DNA from: Coriobacteriia bacterium
GTDB lineage: Bacteria > Actinomycetota > Coriobacteriia > Coriobacteriales > Eggerthellaceae
NCBI GenBank assembly: GCA_030537255.1
Contig: JAUNOE010000002.1
Location: 1-64,000, forward strand
Reading direction: 5' to 3'
Length of the DNA: 64,000 nt
Below, piece after piece: positions 26,933-35,377 of the stretch; positions within the stretch are counted from its first letter, which is position 1, and the number at the start of each line of letters is the position of its first letter. The position numbers and the translations under genes are program-made. The notes beneath the pieces were generated by a model, which saw nothing but the letters and a program-made list of their open reading frames with translations, had not been told where the DNA came from and made no database searches.

Positions 26933-27080
26933 AAACCCTCACGCTCAGGGCTGACGGCCACAGCATGGATTTGAGGTAAGCCAGGAGGTGGAAAGCCATA
27001 GTCGAGAGTGGTGGTAGCGTGCCAAGAGGAGGTTCTCGACAATCCGAGGCCATGGTCGCCAGCCCCGAGCGTGAGGGTTT
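26933..27080. repeat. 20-bp inverted repeat spaced by 108 bp
   Basis: 26933-26952 and the reverse complement of 27061-27080 agree at 19 of 20 positions (AAACCCTCACGCTCAGGGCT arm). The interval holds no supported gene. The whole 26635-27292 gap otherwise shows only the two hairpins listed above and weakly open frames. Confidence 0.6.
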
Positions 27081-27292
27081 TGTTTTCGAGGAAGGGTCGA
27101 GGGGCGCCGAACAGTATAGGCTAGATGGGTTCGGCGCCTGCCCCTCGCTACTTTCCACGTTTGGTCTTTGCCATGTAGAAGTTTCCCGTGGACGAGCTTT
27201 GTTGCTTCGTGTAGCCGCCGAAGCTCTGTCCGACGTGTTGGTGGGCTCGGGCGGAGGAGTAGGACCTCGCCCCGGATGACTTCCTTGCCCCG

Positions 27293-28042
27293 TTAGTCCT
27301 GTATGCCATCGTTGCTCCCTTCGTTTTTGAGGATGATGTTTTCCTTCAAACCCTTGAATACCAGCATGTTCGTCCATTCCTCCGACGAGGAAGTGCTTGC
27401 GAACCTGGAACAGAGCTGCTTTCCGTTTCTGTAATAGACCAGCAGGGCTAGGCTCATCGCGTCGTCGACCTTGTCGAGGAAGTCATGGAGGTCGTCTGCC
27501 TCCCCGATAAGGTCGTTGACCTCCTTGTCGGCCATGAGCCGTTCCCCGATGGACGTGGCAACCCCCACGGATATGTCACGAAGCTCGGGTGCGGCCGCGA
27601 TTACTTCGTCCGTGATCAAGGCGAGCTCTGTCTCGAGCTGCAGGAGTGAGTTGCCCGGCATCGTGCACTGATTCCAGCAATTGGCCAGTCTTTCAGCCGC
27701 ACGCTCAAATTCCTGTTGAAGACTCTCGTCGAACTTGTGGCTCTTGGCGTTGAATTCCCAGCAGCCTTTCACTTCCTCGTCCTGCTTGATCTTGAGGTAC
27801 TTCCCGAAGATGTTCGAGTTGATGATCTTCGCCGCTTTGCTTACGGCCGCCTCGTCGATCCAGAACTCGGGGTCAAACTTGGGGGTGAAGGGAAGCCCCG
27901 CCTCCTGGGCGACCTGGCGCAGGCACATGCCGATGTAGCTGCTCAGGTTGAGCCCCATTCCCGACAGGACGCCCTCTGCGCTCTCCTTGACGATGCTGTC
28001 CACTTTGAAGTTGACCAAGGTGGTTTCGTTCTTCTCTGCCAT
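27293..28042 (-). CDS. RelB/DinJ-like ribbon-helix-helix protein with long C-terminal extension
   Basis: 249 residues. Residues 1-58 match the DinJ/RelB antitoxin DNA-binding domain (TTLVNFKVDSIVKESAE, GLNLSSYIGMCLRQVAQE, GLPFTPKF). The normal antitoxin is 85-95 residues; here about 190 extra residues follow, mostly helical, acidic, with no family I recognise and two late hydrophobic patches (AMSLALLVYY; TNMLVFKGLKENIIL). No RelE/YafQ-type toxin lies on either side. GAAAAGGAGAAA sits before ATG 28042. The upstream region is unusually AT-rich with TTTACT/AGTAAA repeats that could be its operator. It may be an orphan regulator or a fused toxin-antitoxin-like protein; neither is shown. Confidence 0.75.
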   Translation of the reverse strand: MAEKNETTLVNFKVDSIVKESAEGVLSGMGLNLSSYIGMCLRQVAQEAGLPFTPKFDPEFWIDEAAVSKAAKIINSNIFGKYLKIKQDEEVKGCWEFNAKSHKFDESLQQEFERAAERLANCWNQCTMPGNSLLQLETELALITDEVIAAAPELRDISVGVATSIGERLMADKEVNDLIGEADDLHDFLDKVDDAMSLALLVYYRNGKQLCSRFASTSSSEEWTNMLVFKGLKENIILKNEGSNDGIQD

Positions 28043-28090
28043 TGGTGTTTCTCCTTTTCATTTGTTGTAATCCGTTTGGCTTGCCTTCAG

Positions 28091-28139
28091 TTTACTAAAA
28101 GAATTTAAAAAGTAAAGAAAAAATAAATGAAAAGTAAAG
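28091..28139 (-). promoter_or_regulatory. AT-rich repeats upstream of the DinJ-like gene, candidate operator
   Basis: TTTACT at 28091-28096, AGTAAAG at 28111-28117 and AGTAAAG at 28133-28139 lie about two helical turns apart (20 and 22 bp). Ribbon-helix-helix antitoxins bind such repeated half-sites at their own promoters. Confidence 0.5.
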
Positions 28140-28605
28140 ATGACAGAGAATTATGGGTGATATAAGAAGGCGACAGCTGTGTGCGTTGCCACTCGTGGGT
28201 CGAATTTCATGTCACGGTATTAATCGGTAAAGAATCCGTATTTACCAAATGTTGTGTTCTTGATTTCTTTGGCTCCGCCAAGGTGGGGTTGATGCGGGAA
28301 ATCCCAAAACGACTCGTCTGGTTCATATGGGGACTCGTATGCGGTGCCAGCGAATTGGCCTGACCCAGCTTCGTGTGCGGTGCTGGCGAATCGGTTTTAT
28401 CTAGTTTCATAAAGCTATTGCGAGTATTGATGATATTCTGGTGTCTTCGTTGTAGAAATGCCGCTTCACCAGGCATTATGAACGACAGGTTTCTTGAGAT
28501 ATTTCTTATTGCTAAAAACCTAGGGGAATAGTAGGCTTTAACCCATCAACAAGGAAGCACGTTTGATTGGACCTTGTTCCGGTCAAATCGAGAAAAGGAA
28601 GCGTT
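28140..28605. other. gap before cysK with a short direct repeat
   Basis: No supported gene. Two 24-bp near-copies (28335-28358 and 28371-28394, 36 bp apart) share TCGT-TGCGGTGC--GCGAAT-GG. A promoter for cysK is expected here but no hexamer pair stands out. Confidence 0.5.
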
Positions 28606-29535
28606 ATGGCAATCAAGAAGAGCGTCGCAGAACTCATCGGCAACACCCCCTTGCTGGAGCTCACCAACTTTGAAAAGAACAACGACCTGAAGGCAACCAT
28701 TCTGGCAAAGGTCGAGCGCACCAACCCCGCTGGTTCCGTCAAGGACCGTATCGCAAAGGCCATGCTTGCCGAAGCAGAGGCTCAGGGCGTTCTCAACGCC
28801 GACACCGTCATCATCGAGCCCACCTCCGGCAACACCGGCGTTGGCCTGGCTGCCCTGGCTGCTGCACGTGGCAATCGCATCATCATCACCATGCCTGAGA
28901 CCATGTCCGTCGAGCGTCGCAACCTCATGAAGGCCTACGGTGCCGAGCTGGTTCTTACCGATGGCTCCAAGGGTATGAAGGGTGCCATTGCCAAGGCCGA
29001 CGAGCTTGCCGCCGAAATCCCCAACTCCTTCATTCCCTCCCAGTTCACCAATCCTGCCAACCCCGCAATCCACGAGGCAACTACGGGTCCTGAAATTTGG
29101 GCTGACTCCGAGGGCAAGGTCGACATCCTGGTTGCAGGTGTTGGCACGGGTGGCACCGTCACGGGTATCGGCCGCTACCTGAAGTCCCAGAACCCCAACA
29201 TCAAGGTTGTTGCCGTTGAGCCCGCTGGCTCCCCCGTCTTGTCCGAGGGTCATGGCGGCGTTCACAAGATTCAGGGCATCGGCGCGGGCTTCGTTCCCGA
29301 CACGCTCGACACGTCAGTCTATGACGAGGTCCTGCCCATCGAAGACGAAGAGGCTTTTGCAACGGGCCGCGAGCTTGCTGCCAAGGAAGGCCTCCTGGTG
29401 GGCATTTCTTCCGGTGCTGCCGTCGCTGCAGCTAAGAAGCTGGCCGAACGTCCCGAAAACGCAGGCAAGGTCATCGTCGCGGTTCTTCCTGATACGGGCG
29501 AGCGTTACCTGTCTACAGCGATGTTCAACTTCTAG
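28606..29535 (+). CDS. cysK: cysteine synthase A (O-acetylserine sulfhydrylase)
   Basis: 309 residues, normal length. Fold-type II PLP enzyme: ELIGNTPLLEL at the N-terminus, PLP lysine in NPAGSVKDRIA, EPTSGNTGVGLA (substrate loop), GVGTGGTVTG (phosphate loop), GISSGAAVAAA, and PDTGERYLST near the end. It makes cysteine from O-acetylserine and sulfide. ATG 28606 is preferred over the longer frame from 28567 because AAAAGGAAG precedes it. It heads a group with a glutamate-cysteine ligase homologue, an Rrf2 regulator and LarE, all linked to cysteine or sulfur. Confidence 0.96.
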   Translation: MAIKKSVAELIGNTPLLELTNFEKNNDLKATILAKVERTNPAGSVKDRIAKAMLAEAEAQGVLNADTVIIEPTSGNTGVGLAALAAARGNRIIITMPETMSVERRNLMKAYGAELVLTDGSKGMKGAIAKADELAAEIPNSFIPSQFTNPANPAIHEATTGPEIWADSEGKVDILVAGVGTGGTVTGIGRYLKSQNPNIKVVAVEPAGSPVLSEGHGGVHKIQGIGAGFVPDTLDTSVYDEVLPIEDEEAFATGRELAAKEGLLVGISSGAAVAAAKKLAERPENAGKVIVAVLPDTGERYLSTAMFNF

Positions 29536-29580
29536 GCGGTCTTTCCTAGCTGAGCATTTCGCTTCAAGCATCTTGCCTTG

Positions 29581-29648
29581 AGGGGTTGGCAGAGGCGGTC
29601 GTCGGCTTTCGTGCGAAAGCGGGGGCGTATCCGTGGTAGCCAACCCCT
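29581..29648 (+). terminator. large structured hairpin after cysK
   Basis: Outer 10-bp stem AGGGGTTGGC (29581-29590) / GCCAACCCCT (29639-29648) encloses an inner GCTTTC-GTGC-GAAAGC hairpin; GCGTTTT follows. Probably the cysK terminator; the compound fold would also suit a small RNA. Confidence 0.6.
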
Positions 29649-29815
29649 GCGTTTTGTGTGCTTGGGGCAGGAAACGAGCGAGGATGACCAAGTAAGTACG
29701 GTATCCTCAAAAGCCAATGACCTGGCCAGCGCGCCACGGGACGGGAGCCCCGTTGCCGGATTGAGCCAGGGACGAGCCCAGAGGCCAAGGCCTCGAATCA
29801 AGGAAATGGGGCCAC

Positions 29816-31111
29816 ATGGATTTCACGGCGCAGAATCGCCAGGCAATGATCGACTTCATCTTGAAGGGGTCGCATGAGGTGTGCGACAAGCTTGGCGTGG
29901 AGGTCGAGCACTTCGTTGTAACCGACAAGGGTGACGATGTCAGCTACTTCCCCCGAAACGGCCAGGTGGGTGTGGTTGATGTCCTTGAGCACTTGAGCCA
30001 GTTCTACCCTGAGCGTACCGTGACTGATGATGGCGATTTGCTGGGACTCGCCTCTGAGGATGGCTCTATTACGTTGGAGCCTGCAGCCCAGATCGAAATC
30101 AGCATCGCACCCTTTGCAAGCATCGAGGAGATCGTAGCTGCCTATGAGCGCTTCCGCTCCCGCATCGACCCCTACCTGGAGGAGCATGGCCTGAAGCTGG
30201 TTCATGGCGGCTACCATCCCAGCAGGAAGGCCTTCGACCTGACGCTCATCCCCAAGAAGCGTTACGGTTTCATGGATGCCTACTTCACCGAAATCGGTAC
30301 GGTGGGCCATCGCATGATGCGTGGCAGCGCTTCCACCCAGGTTTCGGTTGATTTCCATGACGAAGCTGACGCTGTTCGCAAGATGCGCATTGCGAATGCT
30401 TTGTCGCCCATCCTTGCGGTAATTGCGGACGGAACCAAGGTGTTCGAGACCGAGCCAGTCACGTCTCCCATCGCCCGTTTTGACTTGTGGCGCCAGGTCG
30501 ATCCTGCCCGTTGTGGTGTGGTCCCTGGCTTGTTCGATGAAGGTTTCGGCGTTGGTAGCTACGTTGACTGGATGCTGGCAACCAGGCCTATCTTCGTGAC
30601 GCGCGCCGCAGCAAACGACCCAGAGGGCCCTTCCTTGCGTGCAGACGGCGGCAAGACCGCTGCGGAGCTCTATGCGGATGCCCCTATGAGTGCCGAAGAC
30701 ATCGAGCACGTCATGTCCATGTTCTGGCCTGATGTTCGCCTGAAGCGTTTTGTCGAGATTCGCCCCGCCGATTCTCTGCCGGAGCCTCAGATGACTGGGT
30801 ACGCTGCGTTGGTGAAGGGTATTTTCTATAGCGAGGAAAGCCTTGCTGTCATTGAGGGCTTGCTGGGCGTAAAGGGCGATGCGTGGAGCCTTTCCGCCGA
30901 GGACACCGATGATGCGGTGGCGGCAATTCACGAGGATCTCTTTGAGGCCCAGGTTTATGGCATGACGCTTGCTCGGTGGATCAAGCTGCTGTTCAAGCTG
31001 GCCGATGCCGCGCTGCCTGAAAACGAAAAGGGATACCTTGCGCCCCTGTATGCTTTTGCAACCGATAAAATCTGGGGAAGCATGCAATCGACCCAGGAGG
31101 ACAAGCAGTGA
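29816..31111 (+). CDS. glutamate-cysteine ligase family protein
   Basis: 431 residues of the GCS2/plant-type gamma-glutamylcysteine ligase fold: LGVEVEHFVV near the N-terminus (metal/ATP site), a catalytic core with MRGSASTQVSVDF, and KRFVEIRPADSLPE in the C-terminal half. The family joins glutamate to cysteine with ATP as the first step toward glutathione or ergothioneine. No gshB, egtB or egtD gene is in the window, so the end product is open. AAGGAAA precedes ATG 29816. Its stop overlaps the GTG of the next gene (GTGA). Confidence 0.85.
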   Translation: MDFTAQNRQAMIDFILKGSHEVCDKLGVEVEHFVVTDKGDDVSYFPRNGQVGVVDVLEHLSQFYPERTVTDDGDLLGLASEDGSITLEPAAQIEISIAPFASIEEIVAAYERFRSRIDPYLEEHGLKLVHGGYHPSRKAFDLTLIPKKRYGFMDAYFTEIGTVGHRMMRGSASTQVSVDFHDEADAVRKMRIANALSPILAVIADGTKVFETEPVTSPIARFDLWRQVDPARCGVVPGLFDEGFGVGSYVDWMLATRPIFVTRAAANDPEGPSLRADGGKTAAELYADAPMSAEDIEHVMSMFWPDVRLKRFVEIRPADSLPEPQMTGYAALVKGIFYSEESLAVIEGLLGVKGDAWSLSAEDTDDAVAAIHEDLFEAQVYGMTLARWIKLLFKLADAALPENEKGYLAPLYAFATDKIWGSMQSTQEDKQ

Positions 31112-31542
31112 AGATTTCCACGAAGGGCACCTACGCGGTTCGTCTGATGTTGCTTCTGGCTATGCGTGGGGACGAATTGGTGTCGCTCAAGGAAATCTCG
31201 CGTGTCACGGGCATCTCGAAGAAGTACCTGGAGCAGATCGTCCCTAGCCTGACGTCGGCGGGTCTGCTCAGGTCGGTTCGCGGTGCTCAGGGCGGCTATC
31301 GTCTGGCGAACTCTCCCGACAAGATCACCATCCTGGATGTCCTGAATGTCATGGAGGGCAGCATTGCACCCGCATCGTGCCTTCAGGGCGAAAAGTTCGA
31401 GTGCAATTTCCCTACTCCTTGTATGGAGTTTTACGTATGGAAGGGCCTGCACGAGGTCCAGCAGAACTATCTGTCCAGCATCACGCTGCAGGATGTTCTG
31501 GACCATTCTTCTTCTGCGGCAATTGATAACTATTGCATTTAG
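31108..31542 (+). CDS. Rrf2-family regulator of the cysteine cluster
   Basis: 144 residues: winged helix with STKGTYAVRLMLLLAM, SKKYLEQIVPSL and RGAQGGYRLA, then three cysteines in SCLQGEKFECNFPTPC that could hold an Fe-S cluster. It is clearly a paralogue of the suf regulator at 12978. Position inside cysK-ligase-larE suggests control of cysteine or sulfur genes, like CymR of Firmicutes, but the cysteines argue for an IscR-like sensor. Start GTG 31108 has AGGAGGA upstream and overlaps the previous stop. Confidence 0.9.
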   Translation: MKISTKGTYAVRLMLLLAMRGDELVSLKEISRVTGISKKYLEQIVPSLTSAGLLRSVRGAQGGYRLANSPDKITILDVLNVMEGSIAPASCLQGEKFECNFPTPCMEFYVWKGLHEVQQNYLSSITLQDVLDHSSSAAIDNYCI

Positions 31543-31553
31543 TAGAGGCTTAT

Positions 31554-32345
31554 ATGGACAAGCTTGAACGGCTGAAAGACCTGCTGCGATCGTATGGCAA
31601 GGTCACCGTTGCTTTTTCTGGTGGCGTCGATTCGACCTTTCTTGCAAAGGTGGCGCACGATGCGCTGGGCAAGGACGCCGTGGCTCTCACATCAAAGTCT
31701 CTGCTGAACCCCGAAGGGGAGTTTCGTGTCGCTCGGGAATGGTGTGCTTCCGAGGGAATCAAACAGCTGGTGGTTGAGTCCGATGAGCTGTCCATTCCGA
31801 GTTTTGCGGCAAATCCCCCCGAGCGTTGCTATATCTGCAAGCGCGCTTTGTTTACCGAGCTTTTGACAGTGGCCGAGCAGGAGCATCCTGGCAGCGTGGT
31901 CATCGACGGTTCCAACATGGATGATTTGGGCGATTATCGTCCTGGCGCTCGCGCTTTGAAAGAGCTGGGCGTTAGGAGCCCCTTGCAGATTGTTGGTCTC
32001 ACCAAAGACGAGATTCGCGCCTATTCTCGCGAGTTGAACGTGCCAACCTGGAACAAACCTAGCTTTGCTTGCTTGGCCAGCCGTTTTCCTTACGGAAGCA
32101 CCATCACGGCAGAAGGCTTGGTACGCGTAGGAGAAGCCGAGCTGTATTTACGAGAGCTGGGCTTTGCTCAGGTGCGTGTGCGCATTCATGGTGATTTGGC
32201 TCGTATTGAGGTGCCGCCAGCCCAGTTGGGACATCTGGTGGCCCAGCGTCAGCAAGTGGCAGCTCGTTTGCACGAGTTGGGCTTTGCGTATGTATCAGTT
32301 GACCTGGATGGCTATCGAACAGGCAGCATGAACGAAGTGCTTTAG
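31554..32345 (+). CDS. larE: LarE, sulfur-sacrificing synthetase of the nickel-pincer cofactor (or homologue)
   Basis: 263 residues of the PP-loop ATPase superfamily: SGGVDSTFLAKVA at the N-terminus, then ERCYICKRALF, VIDGSNMDDLGDYRPG and KPSFACLASRFPYGS. In Lactobacillus LarE a cysteine in the last motif gives up its sulfur to the pyridinium cofactor. larA, larB and larC are not in the window, so the role could also be in a related sulfur transfer. ATG 31554 is chosen over TTG 31533 because GAGG (31544-31547) lies at proper distance. Confidence 0.88.
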   Translation: MDKLERLKDLLRSYGKVTVAFSGGVDSTFLAKVAHDALGKDAVALTSKSLLNPEGEFRVAREWCASEGIKQLVVESDELSIPSFAANPPERCYICKRALFTELLTVAEQEHPGSVVIDGSNMDDLGDYRPGARALKELGVRSPLQIVGLTKDEIRAYSRELNVPTWNKPSFACLASRFPYGSTITAEGLVRVGEAELYLRELGFAQVRVRIHGDLARIEVPPAQLGHLVAQRQQVAARLHELGFAYVSVDLDGYRTGSMNEVL

Positions 32346-32619
32346 CTCTCAGTCCGGGTCGTTCGGACGGCTGCGTTTCGATAATGGGCTTCGACAATGA
32401 ACTCCATGACGGGGTTCGATGATGGGTCCGACTCTTTTGCGCCGAGGGCGTTCTTTGTCTGACTAGGTTGTTTGTTGTCGTGGCCGTTATTCTGTTCGGT
32501 CGGGTTGTCTTTGCGCTGTTGCGCAGGCTTGCTTGTCGGCATTGCTTGAATGCGATTTGCGGTTCATGAATAGGGCTGCTTGTTCGTTGTGACTGCGTCT
32601 TGCCTGTTGAGCACACCCT

Positions 32620-32842
32620 CCAAAACCAGAATGCATGCGTGATTTGGCAATTTTGAGCGCAAATGTACGACTGCCGAACGCTTGGTTCCGGGGTCTCTTT
32701 ACTGCATTCAGGCGGACAATCTTCTGACCTGGGGTTTTGTTGGGCCGCTTTCGGGATTGCCGACAGACAGCGCCCCTGTGCTCCTCAATGGTCGTACATT
32801 TGAGTGCAAATTTGCCACAAAGGGCTCGTTTGCTGGTTTTGG
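32620..32842. mobile_element. MITE-like element, copy A
   Basis: A 223-bp non-coding unit whose 52-bp ends are inverted and co-linear: CCAAAACCAG at the outside, TGGCAA in the middle and AAATGTACGAC at the inside occur at the same offsets in both ends. A second copy at 48400-48643 has the same ends plus a shared internal core (CTTCTGACCTGG-GTTTTGT). No transposase and no clear target-site duplication. It lies in the 32346-33057 gap after larE. Confidence 0.7.
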
Positions 32843-32885
32843 ATGCCTTGAAGCGCTGCCCAGCTGAAGAATGAGTGCCGACGGG

Positions 32886-32918
32886 CCTGGTTCCGGGATT
32901 CTTCCGGGACCAGGTCCT
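32886..32918 (+). terminator. hairpin after copy A, possible terminator
   Basis: CCTGGTTCCGGGA (32886-32898) / TTCCGGGACCAGG (32902-32914) pairs along its full length with two G-U pairs, then TCCTTT. Confidence 0.6.
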
Positions 32919-33011
32919 TTGTTGTCAGTCTTGGGCGGGTGAAGCTTGGCAAAAAGAACCATTGCGTTAACCATTAAGGTTAAATGGCACCCTGAATTAG
33001 GTGCGAATAAA

Positions 33012-33044
33012 GTGGGGCCGGCATTCTGCGGATGCTGGCCCCAC
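33012..33044 (-). terminator. terminator of mnmA
   Basis: A 13-bp stem GTGGGGCCGGCAT / ATGCTGGCCCCAC (one G-U pair) lies 14 bases beyond the mnmA stop. On the minus strand TTTATT follows. Confidence 0.82.
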
Positions 33045-33057
33045 GTGCGATTGAAGG

Positions 33058-34254
33058 TTAGCGATAGCTCCGAATGGTGCCGCCGCCTACCACGGTGTCG
33101 CCCTGATAGAGCACGACGGCCTGTCCGGTGGCGCAGCTGCGGATGGGCTCAACGAAACGAACGTGCAGCATGTCCCCTTCGACCCGAGCCCAGGCTTCGA
33201 CGGGGGTGGCCCGGTAGTTCACCTTGGCCTCGACCTTCACGGCTATAGGCATTTCAGCCACGCTGATCAGGTTGACGTCATCGGCCCACAGCTCGCCTAC
33301 ATGCTGGCTGGAGCGGGGTCCTACCACGAGCGCGTTTTTCGCGAGGTCCTTGCGAAGCACAAACAAAGGCTCGCTCCAGGCAACTCCGAGTCCCTTGCGC
33401 TGCCCTGGCGTATAGGCGACCAGGCCTTCGTGCGTACCTACGTGCGTTCCGTCCTCCAGCACGATAGGGCCAGGACCAGGCAGGCTCCCCTCGTGCTTTT
33501 CGATGAAGGCAGCGTAGTCACCGTCGGGCACGAAGCAGATGTCCTGGCTTTCGGCTTTTTCCGCAGTCACGAAGCCGTGACGTCGCGCCACCTCGCGCGT
33601 TTCCTCCTTGGTGAGTTCCCCTAAGGGAAACAAGGTGTGTGCCAGCTGTTCCTGCGTCATGCCGTACAAGACGTAGCTCTGGTCCTTCTTGGGGTCGAGT
33701 CCCTTTTTCAAGAGGAAGCGCTTGCTCGCGGGGTCGAAGCAGCGGCGTACGTAGTGGCCCGTTGCCACGTAGTCGTAGCCAAGCTGTTCGCGCCGACGTT
33801 GCAGGGCCGTAAACTTGAGGAAGCGGTTGCAGTCGATGCAGGGATTGGGTGTCTCTCCGGCCAGATATGACTTGCAGAACTTGTCCATCACGTCGGATTC
33901 AAAACGATCGGTAAAGTTGAAGGCGAAGTGGTCGAGCCCCATGCCCCAACAGACACTACGGGCGTCCTCCACGTCCTTCTGCGAGCAGCATGATTGGTTC
34001 ATGGCCTCGATGTCGGCATTTGCTAGCTGATCGTAGTCGAACAGGCGCATGGTGACGCCAATGACCTCGTAGCCCTCTTCATGCAGAAGCGCACAGGCTA
34101 CGGATGAATCTACACCGCCGCTCATTGCTGCGATGACCTTTCCCTTTGGTGGGGTAATCGTCTCTTCGGCGGAGCTCGTGTCTCTTGTGGGATCGGCTGT
34201 CTCTGCAGGGGTGCTCAGCGAGCCCGTGAGTACGTCCTCGTTGTTGTCAGGCAT
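33058..34254 (-). CDS. mnmA: MnmA, tRNA-specific 2-thiouridylase
   Basis: 398 residues. PP-loop AMSGGVDSSVACALL, catalytic cysteine in NPCIDCNRFLKF and second catalytic cysteine in ESQDICFVPDGDY, GHY in VATGHYVR, KKDQSYVLYGM, and the C-terminal beta-barrel. It adds sulfur at the wobble uridine (s2U34) of tRNAs for Lys, Glu and Gln. An extra N-terminal 37 residues, polar and low-complexity, precede the PP-loop; GAAGAAGG lies before ATG 34254, so the extension is probably real. Confidence 0.96.
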   Translation of the reverse strand: MPDNNEDVLTGSLSTPAETADPTRDTSSAEETITPPKGKVIAAMSGGVDSSVACALLHEEGYEVIGVTMRLFDYDQLANADIEAMNQSCCSQKDVEDARSVCWGMGLDHFAFNFTDRFESDVMDKFCKSYLAGETPNPCIDCNRFLKFTALQRRREQLGYDYVATGHYVRRCFDPASKRFLLKKGLDPKKDQSYVLYGMTQEQLAHTLFPLGELTKEETREVARRHGFVTAEKAESQDICFVPDGDYAAFIEKHEGSLPGPGPIVLEDGTHVGTHEGLVAYTPGQRKGLGVAWSEPLFVLRKDLAKNALVVGPRSSQHVGELWADDVNLISVAEMPIAVKVEAKVNYRATPVEAWARVEGDMLHVRFVEPIRSCATGQAVVLYQGDTVVGGGTIRSYR

Positions 34255-34272
34255 GAGGGAACCTTCTTCGAC

Positions 34273-35079
34273 CTAGTCTTCAGTGCTTGTGACGCTAACG
34301 TCGCGGTTGACCAGCTCAGGATACAGGCTCATGGTCTGGAAGCGTTGCTGCATGAAGTCATCGCCAAAGTTGTCGGCGAAGAATGCTTGAACAGGCGTTT
34401 CGACGGGGATTCCGGCGGAGCGTTCAAACCAGCAGTTGAAAGCGCCAATGGTAAGCACGATGTTGGCTGCCATGAACAGGGCGCAAACAGTAGTGAGTCC
34501 CTTGGCGGCAATCGGGGGAATCAGGGAAATCAGATCCATGACCAGGGGAAGTAGCATGCGAACCCAGATAATGCCAAGGGCACCCCACACCAGGGCAATG
34601 CCAAGGCAGGTGTGACCCATCAGGTTGAAGGGCTGATCGAGATAGCTCCAAGCGACGATGCCAAAGCCCTCTTCGAGCACCCATCCAACGAAGAATTCGA
34701 AGGCGCCACCCAAAAGTGCTGCAAACACGAAGGTATGAATGGCGGTCTTGCCGCGCATGCCGTTTAGGCCCACGGTCATCAGTACGCCGCCTACGCCGTA
34801 GATGGGCGAAAAGGGCCCCCATACAAATCCAGCGCGGTCTTTCCAGATGCCATCGATGGGATAGCTCACCAGGGTTTCGATGATCAGGCCAAAGAAACTG
34901 GCGACCACGAAGATCCAAAACAGGTTGTAGAAAGAAAGCTTGATAGCGCCATTGTCGCCAGAGCCATCGATGGAGCCGTCAATGGCGCCATCAAGCTGTG
35001 CGGCACGGCGCCTCTCTTCAAGGGCGTCCTTTAGGGTTTTGGGGCGAGTGCCCGTGTATGTCTGTTCTTTTTCATTCAT
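34273..35079 (-). CDS. CmpB-type putative ABC transporter membrane protein
   Basis: 268 residues from ATG 35079 (ATG 35100 also possible). A polar 55-residue head is followed by at least five hydrophobic helices. The segment FWIFVVASFFGLIIETL...GPFSPIYGVGG...FFVGWVLEEGFGIVAWSY, read with gaps, is the signature of the Pfam group named putative ABC-transporter type IV / CmpB. No ATPase partner is adjacent, and the transport role of the family is unproven. It ends 18 bases before mnmA starts, so the two are probably co-transcribed on the minus strand. Confidence 0.78.
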   Translation of the reverse strand: MNEKEQTYTGTRPKTLKDALEERRRAAQLDGAIDGSIDGSGDNGAIKLSFYNLFWIFVVASFFGLIIETLVSYPIDGIWKDRAGFVWGPFSPIYGVGGVLMTVGLNGMRGKTAIHTFVFAALLGGAFEFFVGWVLEEGFGIVAWSYLDQPFNLMGHTCLGIALVWGALGIIWVRMLLPLVMDLISLIPPIAAKGLTTVCALFMAANIVLTIGAFNCWFERSAGIPVETPVQAFFADNFGDDFMQQRFQTMSLYPELVNRDVSVTSTED

Positions 35080-35224
35080 GCACCCTGTAGTTTCGCACAT
35101 TTCTTCACTCGAATTTGCCGCAACCTTTGCGGCTTGTTTACCTGGCTTTGATGCAACACTGCGGCTTTTTTGAGTAAAAGAACATGGACAAGTTGAGGAG
35201 AAATGACAAGCTGCTCTGAATTCG

Positions 35225-35255
35225 TTGTCGAAAAAAACCATACAGTGTGTATGAT
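35225..35255 (+). promoter_or_regulatory. promoter with overlapping dyad operator before the activase gene
   Basis: TTGTCG (35225-35230) and TATGAT (35250-35255) with a 19-base spacer. The perfect palindrome CATACA-GTG-TGTATG (35239-35253) overlaps the -10. A repressor here would block the promoter; the TetR regulator at the end of this operon (39837) is the obvious candidate. Confidence 0.65.
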
Positions 35256-35377
35256 ACTTGACCCCATAAGCGTTCTATTTGTCGGGGATCGAACGGAACG
35301 TCAAGGAGCTTTCTACCGAGAATGGCACCCTGCTGCCGTTCGTCTCTGACGAGCAAGCAAGAAAGAGGCGTGCCCTT

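Noticed and set aside
26586-27377. 263-codon minus-strand ORF between the prepilin and DinJ-like genes
   Set aside because: It crosses two terminator hairpins and the inverted repeat, composition is Pro/Arg/Ser-rich, and it has no start signal.
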